Origin: DATCLS01 sp036563805
GTDB taxonomy: Bacteria; Actinomycetota; Acidimicrobiia; Acidimicrobiales; VFJN01
Length of the DNA stretch: 64,000 bases
Assembly (NCBI GenBank): GCA_036563805.1
Contig: DATCLS010000039.1
Coordinates: forward strand, 1-64,000
Direction: 5' to 3'
The translations under genes were made by a program, and so were the position numbers. The first letter of the stretch is position 1; each line of letters starts with the position of its first letter. The notes below the pieces were generated by a model. That model was not told the DNA's origin. It searched no databases and saw only the letters and a program-made list of their open reading frames with translations. This document shows, one piece after another, positions 33,501 through 42,843 of this stretch.

Positions 33501-35633
33501 CTAGTTCCGGGCGGCCGTGACCCGGTGGAGCGCAGCCAGGAGCCCGTCGCCGATGCGGTTGGCCAGGAGCCGGCCCATCCCGGGCACGGCCGCCAGGTCG
33601 TCGATCGAGGTCGGCCGCGCCGCGGCGATGGCCTCGAGCAGCCGGTCGTCGACCAGGGCCTGGGGCTCGACCCGGGCGGCGCGGGCGGTCCGCTCGCGCC
33701 ACTCGTGCAGGGCCTCGAGCACCGGGGACCGGGGCGCGGCCGCGGCGCCGGCGGCCGCCAGCTTGGCGCGCTGGTCGGCCAGGCGGCGCCGCCAGTCCGG
33801 CGGCGGACCGGGCGCCGGGGCGGCCGGCGCCGCCCGCTTCTCGGCGGCCAGGCCGGCGAGCCAGGGCGACAGCCGGCGCTCGACGACCCGCTCGCCGAAC
33901 GCCCGCTGGGCCGCCCACGTGCACAGCAGCTCGTCCTCGGCCCGGGTCATGGCCACGTACAGCAGGCGGGCCTCCTCGGCCCGCGCCTGCTGGGTGCGGG
34001 CGTGGGCGATGGGCACGAACCCGTCCTCCAGGCCGGCCAGGTGGACGATCGGCCACTCCAGGCCCTTGGCGGCGTGGAACGTGGCGATCGTGACCGCGTC
34101 GCGGGTCCCCTCGGCGCCCTCGACGTCGAGCGTGGCCACCAGCCAGGCCAGGAAGCCCGTGGCCGACGTCCGGGTGTCGAGCCGGAGCTGGTCGTGGGCG
34201 AACCGGACGATGAGCTGGACGTTGGCCGCCGCCTCGGGGTCGGGCTCGGGCCCGGCCTCCAGCTCGTCGGCCAGCGCCGTCAGGTCGGGCACGCAGGTGG
34301 ACAGGGGGGCGTCGCCCCGGCGCAGCAAGTCGATGGCCGCCCGCACCTCGGGCCGGGACAGAAGGTCGCCGCCGTCGCCCCCGCGCACCCGGTGGGGGAT
34401 GTTGCCCGCGCCGCGCAGCGCCTCGGCGATGAGGGGCACCTGGGCGTTGGTGCGGACGAGGATGGCCTGTGCCGACCACGGCGTCCGGGGCGCCCGGCGG
34501 TCGCGGACCGCCCGGGCGATCGCCCAGGCCTCCTCGCGGTCGGTGGGGTGGCGCTCGAGGCGGGGCGGCGGGCCCTCGGGTCGGACGGCGACGACGCCGC
34601 CCGAACGGCCCCTGCCGGGCCCCGACCCGCCGGTGCCGTCACCCGACCTGTCCGAGCTGGCCCCGCCGGACCCGGACCCGGCCCCGTTCCGGCCGGCCGC
34701 CACGACCCGCCCGGCGGCCCCGCTCACCTTGGCGGCCCGCAGCACGGCTCCGGCCGCGGCCAGCACCTGGGGCGTCGATCGGTAGTTGCGCTCGAGCTCG
34801 ATGACCTCGGCCGGCGGGTAGCGCTCGGTGAACCGCTCGAGGAAGCTGGCGTCGGCCCCGTTCCAGCCGTAGATGGCCTGGTGGGGGTCGCCCACCACGC
34901 ACAGGTCGTAGCGGTCGCCGCGCCAGGCCTCGAGCAGCTGCATCTGCAGCGGGTTGACGTCCTGGAACTCGTCGACGAACAGGTGCCGGAACCGCCAGCG
35001 CTGGGCGGCGGCGAACGCCCGGTCGGACTCGATGTGGTGGCTGCACAGCCGCAGCAGGTCGTCGAAGTCGACGAGCCGCCGGCGGCGCTTCTCGTCCTCG
35101 TAGGCGGCGTAGAGCTCGGCGATCCGCTCGGCGGGGCCCGGGGTGCGCCGGCGGTGCTCGGCAGCCAGGGCCGGGTAGCCGTCGGGGCCGGCGAGCCGGG
35201 CCTTGGCCCACTCGATCTCGCCGGCGAGCTGGGCGGCGGTGAGGCCGCCCGTGCCGCGGCGCTCGGCCAGCAGCTCGCCCAGCAGGCGGCCCTTGCGGGT
35301 GAGCAGGGCGGGCGGCTGCCGGCCCTCCTCGGCCCACCGCGACCGCAGCTGGGCGTAGGCCACCCCGTGGAACGTGCCGGTGGCGACGCCGTCGCGCAGG
35401 CCCAGCACCCGGAGCCGGTCGCGCAGCTCGCCCGCGGCCTTGCGGGTGAACGTGAGGGCCAGCACGTGGTTGGCCTCGGCGTGGCCCTCGGCCACCCGCC
35501 AGGCGATGCGTCGGGTGAGCACCCGGGTCTTGCCCGAGCCGGCCGGGGCCAGGATCGCGAGCGGTGAGGCCAGCGACGTCACGGCTCGCCGCTGCGACTC
35601 GTCTAAGTCCTGGAGGAGGTGATCCGCGCCCAA
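33501..35633 (-). CDS. UvrD2-type superfamily I DNA helicase with C-terminal HRDC
   Basis: About 710 residues. Walker A LAPAGSGKT (Lys35), Walker B LFVDEFQDVNPLQ, Q-like VVGDPHQAIYGWNGA, and motifs in TFHAAKGLEW and YVAMTRAEDELL define a UvrD/PcrA helicase. The last ~65 residues are an HRDC domain, as in mycobacterial UvrD2. A Gly/Ser-rich low-complexity insert of about 35 residues sits between domains 1A and 2A. No ATG or GTG suits the N terminus, and TTG 35633 gives MGADHLLQDLDESQRRAV. Acts in DNA unwinding and repair. Divergent from the zincin gene by 36 bp. Confidence 0.88.
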   Translation of the reverse strand: MGADHLLQDLDESQRRAVTSLASPLAILAPAGSGKTRVLTRRIAWRVAEGHAEANHVLALTFTRKAAGELRDRLRVLGLRDGVATGTFHGVAYAQLRSRWAEEGRQPPALLTRKGRLLGELLAERRGTGGLTAAQLAGEIEWAKARLAGPDGYPALAAEHRRRTPGPAERIAELYAAYEDEKRRRRLVDFDDLLRLCSHHIESDRAFAAAQRWRFRHLFVDEFQDVNPLQMQLLEAWRGDRYDLCVVGDPHQAIYGWNGADASFLERFTERYPPAEVIELERNYRSTPQVLAAAGAVLRAAKVSGAAGRVVAAGRNGAGSGSGGASSDRSGDGTGGSGPGRGRSGGVVAVRPEGPPPRLERHPTDREEAWAIARAVRDRRAPRTPWSAQAILVRTNAQVPLIAEALRGAGNIPHRVRGGDGGDLLSRPEVRAAIDLLRRGDAPLSTCVPDLTALADELEAGPEPDPEAAANVQLIVRFAHDQLRLDTRTSATGFLAWLVATLDVEGAEGTRDAVTIATFHAAKGLEWPIVHLAGLEDGFVPIAHARTQQARAEEARLLYVAMTRAEDELLCTWAAQRAFGERVVERRLSPWLAGLAAEKRAAPAAPAPGPPPDWRRRLADQRAKLAAAGAAAAPRSPVLEALHEWRERTARAARVEPQALVDDRLLEAIAAARPTSIDDLAAVPGMGRLLANRIGDGLLAALHRVTAARN

Positions 35634-35669
35634 CCCGTTCGACGATAGGGGCTGGATAGCCTCGGCGGG

Positions 35670-36023
35670 GTGATCGACGTGCCGCCCGACCGGTTCGAGG
35701 CGCTCGTGGCCGACGCGCTCGACAGCATCCCCGAGGAGCTGGGCCGCCTCATGGACAACGTCGCCGTGGTGGTCGAGGACGGCTCGCCGTCCGGGCGGCT
35801 GCTCGGGCGCTACGAGGGCGTGCCGCTCACGGCCCGGGGCGACTGGTACGGGTCGGGGACCTTCTCGATGCCCGACAAGATCACGATCTTCCGCCGGCCG
35901 GTCTGCGCCATCTGCGCGGACGAGGACGAGGTGGTCGAGCAGGTGCGCATCACGGTGATCCACGAGGTGGCGCACCACTTCGGCATCGACGACGACCGGC
36001 TCGAGGCGCTCGGCTGGGCCTAG
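35670..36023 (+). CDS. Small zincin-type metallopeptidase (metallopeptidase family III)
   Basis: 117 residues with the zinc motif HEVAHHFGIDDDRL (HExxH plus downstream Asp) and the family opening FEALVADALDSIPEEL. Short cytosolic zincins of this group are widespread in actinobacteria; substrate unknown. TAGCCT at 35657-35662 lies seven bases before the GTG, consistent with a leaderless transcript. Confidence 0.85.
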   Translation: MIDVPPDRFEALVADALDSIPEELGRLMDNVAVVVEDGSPSGRLLGRYEGVPLTARGDWYGSGTFSMPDKITIFRRPVCAICADEDEVVEQVRITVIHEVAHHFGIDDDRLEALGWA

Positions 36024-36111
36024 TCGCCGGCGACGACGCTCCCTGGATCCCCGCCTCCGGCGAGCGCGGCGTCCCTCCCCGGATACCGGGGTGGGGATAC
36101 GATCACCGATC

Positions 36112-36741
36112 GTGGCGTTCCCCCGCAAGCTCCTCAACGACGAAGAGGAGATCGCCCTCGATCTCCACCCCCACTGGTGGTTCTTCGCGGGCCCGCTGGC
36201 CGCCCTCGTCGGGTCCATCGCCCTGGGTGTCGTGGTGCTGGTCCTCGACCTGCACGAGATCCTCCGCGGCGCGGCCGGCATCCTGGTCCTCGGCTGCCTG
36301 CTCTGGTTCGGCGCCCGCTACGCGGCCTGGGCCACGACCAACTTCGTCGTCACCACCGACCGGCTCATCTACCGACACGGCGTCATCTCCAAGCACGGCA
36401 TCGAGATCCCGCTCGAGCGGGTCAACACCGTGTTCTTCAGCCAGTCACTGTTCGAGCGGCTGCTGCGCTTTGGCGACCTCGTCATCGAGTCGGCCGGCGA
36501 GATGGGCCGCCAGAGCTTCTCCAACGTCCGCAAGCCGTCGGCGGTGCAGAACGAGATCTACCGCCAGATGGAGGACAACGAGAACCGCAAGTTCGACCGC
36601 ATCGGCGCCCGCCGGGTGGGTGGCCTCGCCGAGGATTCGATCCCGGCGCAGATTCGCGAGCTCGACGAGCTGCGGCGCCAGGGCGTTCTCTCGGAGGACG
36701 AGTTCGCCCGCAAGAAGCAGCAGCTGCTCGACCGCATGTAG
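36112..36741 (+). CDS. Membrane protein with bacterial PH domain and SHOCT tail
   Basis: About 209 residues: two membrane helices (FFAGPLAALVGSIALGVVVL and GAAGILVLGCLLWFGARYA), a bacterial PH (bPH2) domain (TTNFVVTTDRLIYRHGVISK, IPLERVNTVFFSQSLFERLL) and a C-terminal SHOCT motif (IRELDELRRQGVLSEDEFARKKQQLL). bPH proteins act at the membrane in stress or scaffolding roles. Start GTG 36112 is chosen over 36091 because TACGAT at 36098-36103 would place transcription start at or next to 36112. Confidence 0.85.
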   Translation: MAFPRKLLNDEEEIALDLHPHWWFFAGPLAALVGSIALGVVVLVLDLHEILRGAAGILVLGCLLWFGARYAAWATTNFVVTTDRLIYRHGVISKHGIEIPLERVNTVFFSQSLFERLLRFGDLVIESAGEMGRQSFSNVRKPSAVQNEIYRQMEDNENRKFDRIGARRVGGLAEDSIPAQIRELDELRRQGVLSEDEFARKKQQLLDRM

Positions 36742-36957
36742 GCCGGGGCCAGGCCCGCCCGGCGCCCGGGCCGGCCGAGCCGTCCCGAGCCGCTCGACGG
36801 CCGCCGTCCCGACCGGACCCAGCCGGTGCCGGCCTCTTCCGGCCCCGTTCCTCCGTCGGCGCGCCCCGCCGCAGCCGACTCGGGAGGTCGCGGCGCCGTA
36901 CCGGCGACGCGATCCCCAGCCCGTCCCGACCCGGCGGCGACCCGGTAGAACGGACCC

Positions 36958-37647
36958 GTGCGGGTCGTCAGCCTCGTCCCCTCCGTCACCGAGACCCTGA
37001 GCGCCTGGGGTCGGCCGCCGATCGCCTGCACCCGGTTCTGCGAGCGCCCCGACCTGCCGCACGTCGGCGGCACCAAGAACCCCGACGTCCCGCGCATCGT
37101 CGCCCTGGAGCCCGACCTCGTGGTCATGTGCGAGGAGGAGAACCGGCGCGAGGACGCCGACGCCCTCGCCCGGGCCGGGGTCCCGACCGCGGCGCTGGCC
37201 ATCGACGGCGTGGCCGACGTCGGCCCGGCGCTGCGCATGTTGGCCGGGCTCGTCGGGGCGCCCGCCGACGGCCTGCCCGACGTCGACCCGGCGCCGCCCG
37301 ACGACGGCGCTCCGCTCCGCGCCTTCGTGCCGATCTGGAAGCGGCCGTGGATGACGCTGTCCGGCCGCACGTACGGCTCGTCGCTCCTGGCCGCCGCCGG
37401 CGTCACCAACGTCTTCGCCGACCACGCCGAGCGGTACCCGACCGTGACGCTGGACGAGGCCCGGTCCCGGGCCCCCGACGTCGTGCTCGCCCCGAGCGAG
37501 CCCTACCCGTTCGCCGAGCGCCACGTCCCGCAGCTGGAGGAGGTCGCCCCCGTCGTGCTCGTCGACGGGCAGGACCTCTTCTGGTGGGGCACCCGCACCC
37601 CGGCCGCCCTCGACCGGCTGCGGGCCCAGCTCCGCGAGCTGCGCTGA
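36958..37647 (+). CDS. BtuF/TroA-like helical backbone metal or cobalamin receptor, no signal peptide
   Basis: 229 residues of the helical-backbone substrate-binding fold: RVVSLVPSVTETLSAWG, LEPDLVVMCEEEN and SLLAAAGVTNVFADHAERYP match cobalamin-binding BtuF-like proteins. It lacks a signal peptide and lipobox, so it is probably cytoplasmic, as for other stand-alone family members of unclear role. No ABC genes adjacent. Confidence 0.8.
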   Translation: MRVVSLVPSVTETLSAWGRPPIACTRFCERPDLPHVGGTKNPDVPRIVALEPDLVVMCEEENRREDADALARAGVPTAALAIDGVADVGPALRMLAGLVGAPADGLPDVDPAPPDDGAPLRAFVPIWKRPWMTLSGRTYGSSLLAAAGVTNVFADHAERYPTVTLDEARSRAPDVVLAPSEPYPFAERHVPQLEEVAPVVLVDGQDLFWWGTRTPAALDRLRAQLRELR

Positions 37648-37735
37648 CGGCGACGCGGGCGACGGGCCCGCGGGCCCGGTCCGCGGCGCCCGGGCCGGAC
37701 GGACCGCCGACCGCGCGCTCAGGGCTCGCCGACCC

Positions 37736-38749
37736 TCAGGCCTCGCCCAGCCAGGCCCCGGGGGCGGGGCGGCCCCGCCACACGACCGGAGCCGGGATCT
37801 CCGCGCCGGGCCGGCACAGCGCGACCACGCAGCCGCCGAAGCCGGCGCCGGTGAGCCGGGCGCCGAACACCCCGGGCGTGCCCCGGAGGGCGGTGACCAG
37901 CTCGTCGAGCGCCGGCGTCGAGACCTCGAAGTCGTCACGCAGGCTGACGTGGCTGGCGACCAGCAGCTCGCCCGCGTAGTGGAGCTGGCCGGCCGACAGG
38001 GCGGCGGCCAGCGCGTCGACCCGGTGGTTCTCGGTGGTGACGTGGCGGGCCCGGCGGCGCAGCACCGGGTCCTCGATGGCCTCGACGTCGGTCGCCGACA
38101 GCTCCCGCAGCGAGCCGACCATCTCCTCGACGGCCTCGCACTCGGCCCGCCGCTCGGCGTACGCGGTCTTGGCCAGCTCCCGCTGGTCGCCGGAGTGGAG
38201 GACGACGACCTCGGCCCCCTCCGGGAACGGGACCGGCGTGACCTCCAGCGACCGGCAGTCGATCCGCAGCACCGAGCCGCCGACCGCGGCCACGGCCACG
38301 AGCTGGTCCATGATCCCGCAGGGCACCCCGACGGCCCGCAGCTCCGCCCGCTGGCAGGCCTGGGCCACGCCCAGGCGGTCGGACAGGTCGGCGCCCAGGG
38401 CGGTGGCCACCGCCACCTCGAGGGCGGCGCTCGACGCCAGCCCGCCGCCGGCCGGCAGCGTCGAGTCGATCATGCCCACGAAGCCGTCGGTCGGCTGCAG
38501 CTCGGCCATGACGGCGGCGACGTAGCGCGCCCAGTGGGGCTCGACGAAGGCCGGGTCGGTCGTGTCGCCCAGCTGGAGCTCGGCCACGCCGTCGAACTGC
38601 TCGGAGCCGAGCATGACCCAGTCGCCGCCCCGGTCGCCGGTGACCTCGGTGCCGAGGCCGATCGCCATGGGCAGCACCAGGCCGCCCACGTAGTCGGTGT
38701 GGTCGCCCATGAGGTTGACGCGCCCCGGGGCCCACGCTCGCAGTCCCAT
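37736..38749 (-). CDS. galK: Galactokinase
   Basis: 337 residues of the GHMP kinase family: substrate motif GRVNLMGDHTDY (residues 9-20), ATP loop LPAGGGLASSAALE (99-112) and motif 3 LTGAGFGGCVVAL near the end. Phosphorylates galactose to galactose-1-phosphate in the Leloir pathway. ATG 38749 overlaps the galT stop (TGATG), so translation is coupled. The usual E-x-T-D is GDHTDY here, as in many bacterial GalK proteins with variation at this Glu. Confidence 0.9.
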   Translation of the reverse strand: MGLRAWAPGRVNLMGDHTDYVGGLVLPMAIGLGTEVTGDRGGDWVMLGSEQFDGVAELQLGDTTDPAFVEPHWARYVAAVMAELQPTDGFVGMIDSTLPAGGGLASSAALEVAVATALGADLSDRLGVAQACQRAELRAVGVPCGIMDQLVAVAAVGGSVLRIDCRSLEVTPVPFPEGAEVVVLHSGDQRELAKTAYAERRAECEAVEEMVGSLRELSATDVEAIEDPVLRRRARHVTTENHRVDALAAALSAGQLHYAGELLVASHVSLRDDFEVSTPALDELVTALRGTPGVFGARLTGAGFGGCVVALCRPGAEIPAPVVWRGRPAPGAWLGEA

Positions 38750-39630
38750 CACGAACCTCGTAGTGCGGCGGCGGCGTCCTCGGGGACGACCGGGTTGAGG
38801 TAGAGCCCGGTGCCCAGCTCGCCGGCGGCCACGTAGCGCTGGACGCCGGGCGAGCGCAGCGGCGACACCACGTGCACGTGGACGTGGGCCTCGGGCCAGA
38901 GAGCGCCGTCGGTGGGGCGCTGGTGGATCCAGAGCATGTAGGGGAGCGGGGTCTCGAAGAGGCGGTCGAGGCGGGCCAGCACGTCGATCAGCAGCGCCGC
39001 CAGGCCGTCCCGTTGCGGGCCGTCGAGGGACGGCAGGTCGGGCCGGTGGATCTGCGGCGCCAGCAGCAGGGCGTAAGGGTAGGCGCTGGCGAACGGCACC
39101 CACGCCGTCCACCCGTCGGACACGGCGACCACCAGGTCGTCATCCGCGCCGACGCACAGCGGGCACTCGCCCCGGGCCGCCCGCCGCAGCTCGGTCAGCG
39201 GCACCTCCGGCACGTCAGCCAGGGCGTAGATCTGGCCGTGGGGGTGGCTGATGGTGGCGCCCACCTCGGCGCCCCGGTTCTCGAACACGTGCACGTAGCC
39301 GACGTCGGCGCGGCGGCCCAGGGCCTCGGTGCGGTCGGCCCACAGGTCGACCACCCGGCGGGCTCCGTCGAGGCCCAGCTTCCAGAACGGCAGGTCGTGC
39401 TCGGGCGTGTACAGCACGATCTCGGACCGGCCGTCGGGGAACGGGGGCCACCGGTTCACGAACGCCTTGACGTCGTAGGGCTCGGGGGCCTCCAGGCCGC
39501 CGACGCAGAACGGACAGTCGGACGTGGGGAGGTTGGGCCGCCGCTGCCGCGACGGCACCATCGCCACCCGCGCGCCGCTCAGCTCGTCGACACGCACATC
39601 CTCGGCAACGCTCGCCCGGGACGACGCCAT
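38749..39630 (-). CDS. galT: Galactose-1-phosphate uridylyltransferase
   Basis: 293 residues of the HIT superfamily. Active-site SHPHGQ with nucleophile His131; zinc-ligand pairs CPFC (39, 42) and CPLC (156, 159); a second histidine cluster EAHVHVHVVSP. Exchanges UMP between UDP-glucose and galactose-1-phosphate. First gene of galT-galK. TAGGGT at 39639-39644 ends eight bases before the ATG with no ribosome-binding site, so probably leaderless. Slightly shorter than E. coli GalT, as usual for actinobacteria. Confidence 0.92.
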   Translation of the reverse strand: MASSRASVAEDVRVDELSGARVAMVPSRQRRPNLPTSDCPFCVGGLEAPEPYDVKAFVNRWPPFPDGRSEIVLYTPEHDLPFWKLGLDGARRVVDLWADRTEALGRRADVGYVHVFENRGAEVGATISHPHGQIYALADVPEVPLTELRRAARGECPLCVGADDDLVVAVSDGWTAWVPFASAYPYALLLAPQIHRPDLPSLDGPQRDGLAALLIDVLARLDRLFETPLPYMLWIHQRPTDGALWPEAHVHVHVVSPLRSPGVQRYVAAGELGTGLYLNPVVPEDAAAALRGS

Positions 39631-39684
39631 GAGCGCTCACCCTACGGCGTGGCGCGGGCCCGATCGGGCGCCGGCGCCGGCCCG

Positions 39685-41004
39685 TCAGAGCGTCGGTTCG
39701 AGCCCCAGGTATCGCTCCAGGAGGCGGTGGGTGTTGACGATCCGGCACTCCTCGCCGGACACGACGAGGTGGGTGAACCCCGGCTGGGCGAGCCCCCGCT
39801 GGACGTTGGCCACCGCCGCCAGGTCCTGGGTCAGGACCAGCCCGATCTCGGCCTGGCCGGGCGGCAGCGTGACGTCGACGGGCCGGTTGCGGGGCGCTGC
39901 GGGGTCGGGCGCCCGGTCGAAGTGGAACAGCACGAACTCGGCCCGGTCCGGCGCCGGTCCCGGCCGGGCGCTCAGCACGCTCAGCAGGTCGGGCGAGGCG
40001 ATCAGCGTGGTGTTGGGGAACAGGTTGTACTGGTTGAGCCGGGTCAGCTGCTCGTTGTCGAAGCGCCCGAGGTCGACGCCCCGGGCCGCCTGGTGGCGCC
40101 GGATGGCGGCGGCCACGGCGTCGCGCACGGTCTCGCCGGGGTCGAGCGGCGGGAGAGGGCACGGCTCCGTGACGCCCATGCGGCCGCCCTGGGTGACGAT
40201 GAACGACTCCCACACCGCCTGGTCGTCGACCGGGCCCAGGCGGGGGCTGGCCACGGCGTAGTCCTGCCACGACGCCGAGCAGTGCCCCCAGACCCGCTGC
40301 CAGGCGTTGACGTCGTCTACCGACGCCAGCATCTCGGGGTGGAGGCCCTGGATGTGGTACGTCTCGCTGAACCCGTCGACCACGACCTTCCAGTTGGCCT
40401 CGACCGGCGTGTCGACCATGGCGGTGCACCGGAACTCGTGCAGGTCGAGCCAGGCGCTGTCGTCGGGCACGCCGGCCAGGTAGTCGGCCAGCGGCACGGG
40501 GTCGAGGTCGAGGTTCACGAACACCAGCGGCCCCCAGGTGTCGACGCTGGCGGCGACCAGGGGCAGGTCCTCGTTGCGCAGGGCGCCGAACCACTGGCGC
40601 GACGGCACCTCGCGCAGCCGGCCCCGCAGGTCCCACGCCCAGCGGTGGAAGCTGCACCGCAGCTCGGTCAGGCCGGCCGCCGTGCCCTGGCACAGCAGGT
40701 TGCCCCGGTGCCGGCAGTGGTTCTGGAACGCCCGCAGCTGGCCGTCGTCGCCCCGGACCACCAGCACGGAGTAGGGGCCGATGCGGTGTTCGAACACGTC
40801 GCCGGGCCGGTCGACGTGGTCGAGCGAGCAGGCCACGACCCAGACCCGGGGCCACATGCGCTCGATCTCGAGCGCGGCGAACTCGGGGGAGGTGTAGCGC
40901 TCGGCCGGGATTTGGAACGACTCGCCCCGCTCCGCCGCCGGCCGGTCGATCGTCACCCGGGTGCCCGCCCGGGTCCGGCCCACCCGGGTCTCGCTGACGC
41001 TCAT
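39685..41004 (-). CDS. Rieske non-haem iron oxygenase, alpha (catalytic) subunit
   Basis: 439 residues. The Rieske centre is Cys97-x-His99 and Cys117-xx-His120. The mononuclear iron site has His217 and His222 in ETYHIQGLHPEM. Such enzymes hydroxylate, demethylate or open aromatic or N-alkyl substrates and need a separate reductase or ferredoxin, none of which is present nearby. Its ATG overlaps the upstream amidohydrolase stop by four bases, implying a joint pathway. Substrate unknown. Confidence 0.88.
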   Translation of the reverse strand: MSVSETRVGRTRAGTRVTIDRPAAERGESFQIPAERYTSPEFAALEIERMWPRVWVVACSLDHVDRPGDVFEHRIGPYSVLVVRGDDGQLRAFQNHCRHRGNLLCQGTAAGLTELRCSFHRWAWDLRGRLREVPSRQWFGALRNEDLPLVAASVDTWGPLVFVNLDLDPVPLADYLAGVPDDSAWLDLHEFRCTAMVDTPVEANWKVVVDGFSETYHIQGLHPEMLASVDDVNAWQRVWGHCSASWQDYAVASPRLGPVDDQAVWESFIVTQGGRMGVTEPCPLPPLDPGETVRDAVAAAIRRHQAARGVDLGRFDNEQLTRLNQYNLFPNTTLIASPDLLSVLSARPGPAPDRAEFVLFHFDRAPDPAAPRNRPVDVTLPPGQAEIGLVLTQDLAAVANVQRGLAQPGFTHLVVSGEECRIVNTHRLLERYLGLEPTL

Positions 41005-42722
41005 CGGGCGCCCCGGATCAGCCGGCCGGGGCGGGCGCCGGTGTCCTCGCCCCGCTCGCGGGTCACCTCGCCGGACACGACCGTGGCCACGTAGCCCTCG
41101 GCGCGCTGGACGAGCCGCCGGGCGCCGCCGGGCAGGTCGAACACCATCTCGGGCAGCGCCAGCTGCAGGTTCTCGTAGTCGATGACGTTGAGGTCGCCCT
41201 TGTACCCGGGGACCAGCACGCCCCGGTCGCCGAGGCCGTAGAGCCGGGCGGTGTCGTGCGTCATCTTCCGGACCGCCAGCTCGAGGGGTAGCCGCTCGCC
41301 GCGGGACCGGTCCCGCGCCCAGTGGCTGAGCATGAACGTGGGGTTGGAGGCGTCGCACATCACCCCGCAGTGGGCCCCGCCGTCGGACAGCCCGAGCGCG
41401 GCGTTGGGGTGGAGCAGCATCTCCCGCATGTCGTCGAGGCTGCCGTGGCTGTAGCCGAGCAGGGCGAACATGAGCAGCTCGCGCCCGTCGTGGCGCAGCA
41501 TCAGGTCGTAGAGCACCTCGCGGGCCGGGCGGCCCTCCCGCTCGGCGATGGCCTCGACGCTCATGTCGGGCGTCGGCTCGTAGTCGGGCGGCTCGCCCAT
41601 AGGGTAGATGCGGTCGAGGCTGGCCGAGACGAACTGGCGGATGGGGTCGCCCTCGGCCGGCTCCTCGGCGAGGATCCGGGCCCGGACGTCGGGGTCGCGC
41701 AGCCGGGCCACCCGCTCGGGCAGCGGCAGGTCGGCCAGGTCCCGGTACGTGGGGTGGGCGACGAACGGGTGGAAGGTCGGGAACCCGATCAGCAGGTTGA
41801 GCGGCCGGCCGCCCACCTGGGCCCGCAGGTCGGAGCCCTCGGCGTTGGCCTCGGCCGCCAGGCGGAGCACGTCGCGCCACTGGTCCGGCGCCAGGTTGTG
41901 CTGGGACAGGGCGAAGGTGATCGGGCGGCCGATGGCGGCCGACAGGCGGCGCATCCACGCCACCTCGCGCTCGGGGGCGGCCAGGTCCTCGCCCATGACG
42001 CCGGCCGGGGCCAGCTCGAACACGCCCGTGCCCAGCTCGCCCAGCACCCGGCCGATGCCGAACAGCTCGTCCTCGGCCGCGAACGTCCCCGGCACCGGCT
42101 CGCCGTCGACGGCCCGGTGCATGATCGTGCGGGACGTCGAGAAGCCGAGCGCCCCGGCCGCCACCCCCTCCCGCACGATCTCGGCCATGGCCGCGATGTC
42201 CTCGGGCGTGGCCGGCTCGTTCTTGGCGCCCCGCTCGCCCATCACGTAGGCCCGCACCGCGCCGTGGGGGACCTGCGTGCCCACGTCGATCGCCCGCGGT
42301 AGGCGCTCGAGGGCGTCGAGGTACTCGGCGAACGTCTCCCACCCCCAGGCGATGCCCTCCGACAGGGCGGCGCCGGGGATGTCCTCCACGCCCTCCATGA
42401 GCTGGATCAGCCAGTCCTCCCGGCCCGGGCGGACCGGGGCGAAGCCGACCCCGCAGTTGCCCATCACCACCGTCGTGACGCCGTGCCACGACGACGGCGC
42501 CAGCTCCGGGTCCCACGTGGCCTGGCCGTCGTAGTGGGTGTGGATGTCGACCACGCCCGGCGTGACCAGCAGGCCGTCGGCGTCGATCGTGCGGCGGGCG
42601 GCCTCGCCGGCCAGCCGGCCGACCGCGGTGATGCGGCCGCCGTCGATCGCCACGTCGGCCGTGCGGGCCGGCGTACCGGTGCCGTCGACGACCGTGCCCC
42701 CGCGGACCACGAGATCGTGCAT
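41001..42722 (-). CDS. D-aminoacylase / N-acyl-D-amino acid deacylase-family amidohydrolase
   Basis: 573 residues of amidohydrolase family 3. The N-terminal half-barrel has LVVRGGTVVDGTG, the metal motif GVVDIHTHYDGQ, the conserved VVMGNCGVG cysteine, and late motifs GLSDGGAHCGVMCDAS and VPGYKGDLNVID. Members deacylate N-acyl-D-amino acids or hydrolyse cyclic amides. GGAGGGGG lies seven bases before the ATG. First gene of a two-gene operon with the Rieske oxygenase and divergent from the IclR regulator, so probably a substrate-induced catabolic unit. Confidence 0.85.
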   Translation of the reverse strand: MHDLVVRGGTVVDGTGTPARTADVAIDGGRITAVGRLAGEAARRTIDADGLLVTPGVVDIHTHYDGQATWDPELAPSSWHGVTTVVMGNCGVGFAPVRPGREDWLIQLMEGVEDIPGAALSEGIAWGWETFAEYLDALERLPRAIDVGTQVPHGAVRAYVMGERGAKNEPATPEDIAAMAEIVREGVAAGALGFSTSRTIMHRAVDGEPVPGTFAAEDELFGIGRVLGELGTGVFELAPAGVMGEDLAAPEREVAWMRRLSAAIGRPITFALSQHNLAPDQWRDVLRLAAEANAEGSDLRAQVGGRPLNLLIGFPTFHPFVAHPTYRDLADLPLPERVARLRDPDVRARILAEEPAEGDPIRQFVSASLDRIYPMGEPPDYEPTPDMSVEAIAEREGRPAREVLYDLMLRHDGRELLMFALLGYSHGSLDDMREMLLHPNAALGLSDGGAHCGVMCDASNPTFMLSHWARDRSRGERLPLELAVRKMTHDTARLYGLGDRGVLVPGYKGDLNVIDYENLQLALPEMVFDLPGGARRLVQRAEGYVATVVSGEVTRERGEDTGARPGRLIRGAR

Positions 42723-42816
42723 GCGTCCCCCTCCGCTTCGCTCGCAGCGGGCGTTGCGCCCGGCGGACCGCCGCCCGGCGCACGCTCGCCGGTCGCGAGC
42801 GTCGCATGGCGCACAG

Positions 42817-42843
42817 TGCAACGCAAGGGTTGCATTATGCAAC
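42817..42843. promoter_or_regulatory. IclR operator: three TGCAAC half-sites, one perfect 15-bp palindrome
   Basis: GTTGCATTATGCAAC at 42829-42843 is a perfect palindrome that includes the iclR ATG (42837-42839). A further half-site TGCAAC at 42817-42822 pairs with GTTGCA at 42829-42834. Binding would block the start of the regulator itself and lie 95-121 bp ahead of the divergent amidohydrolase operon. Confidence 0.7.
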
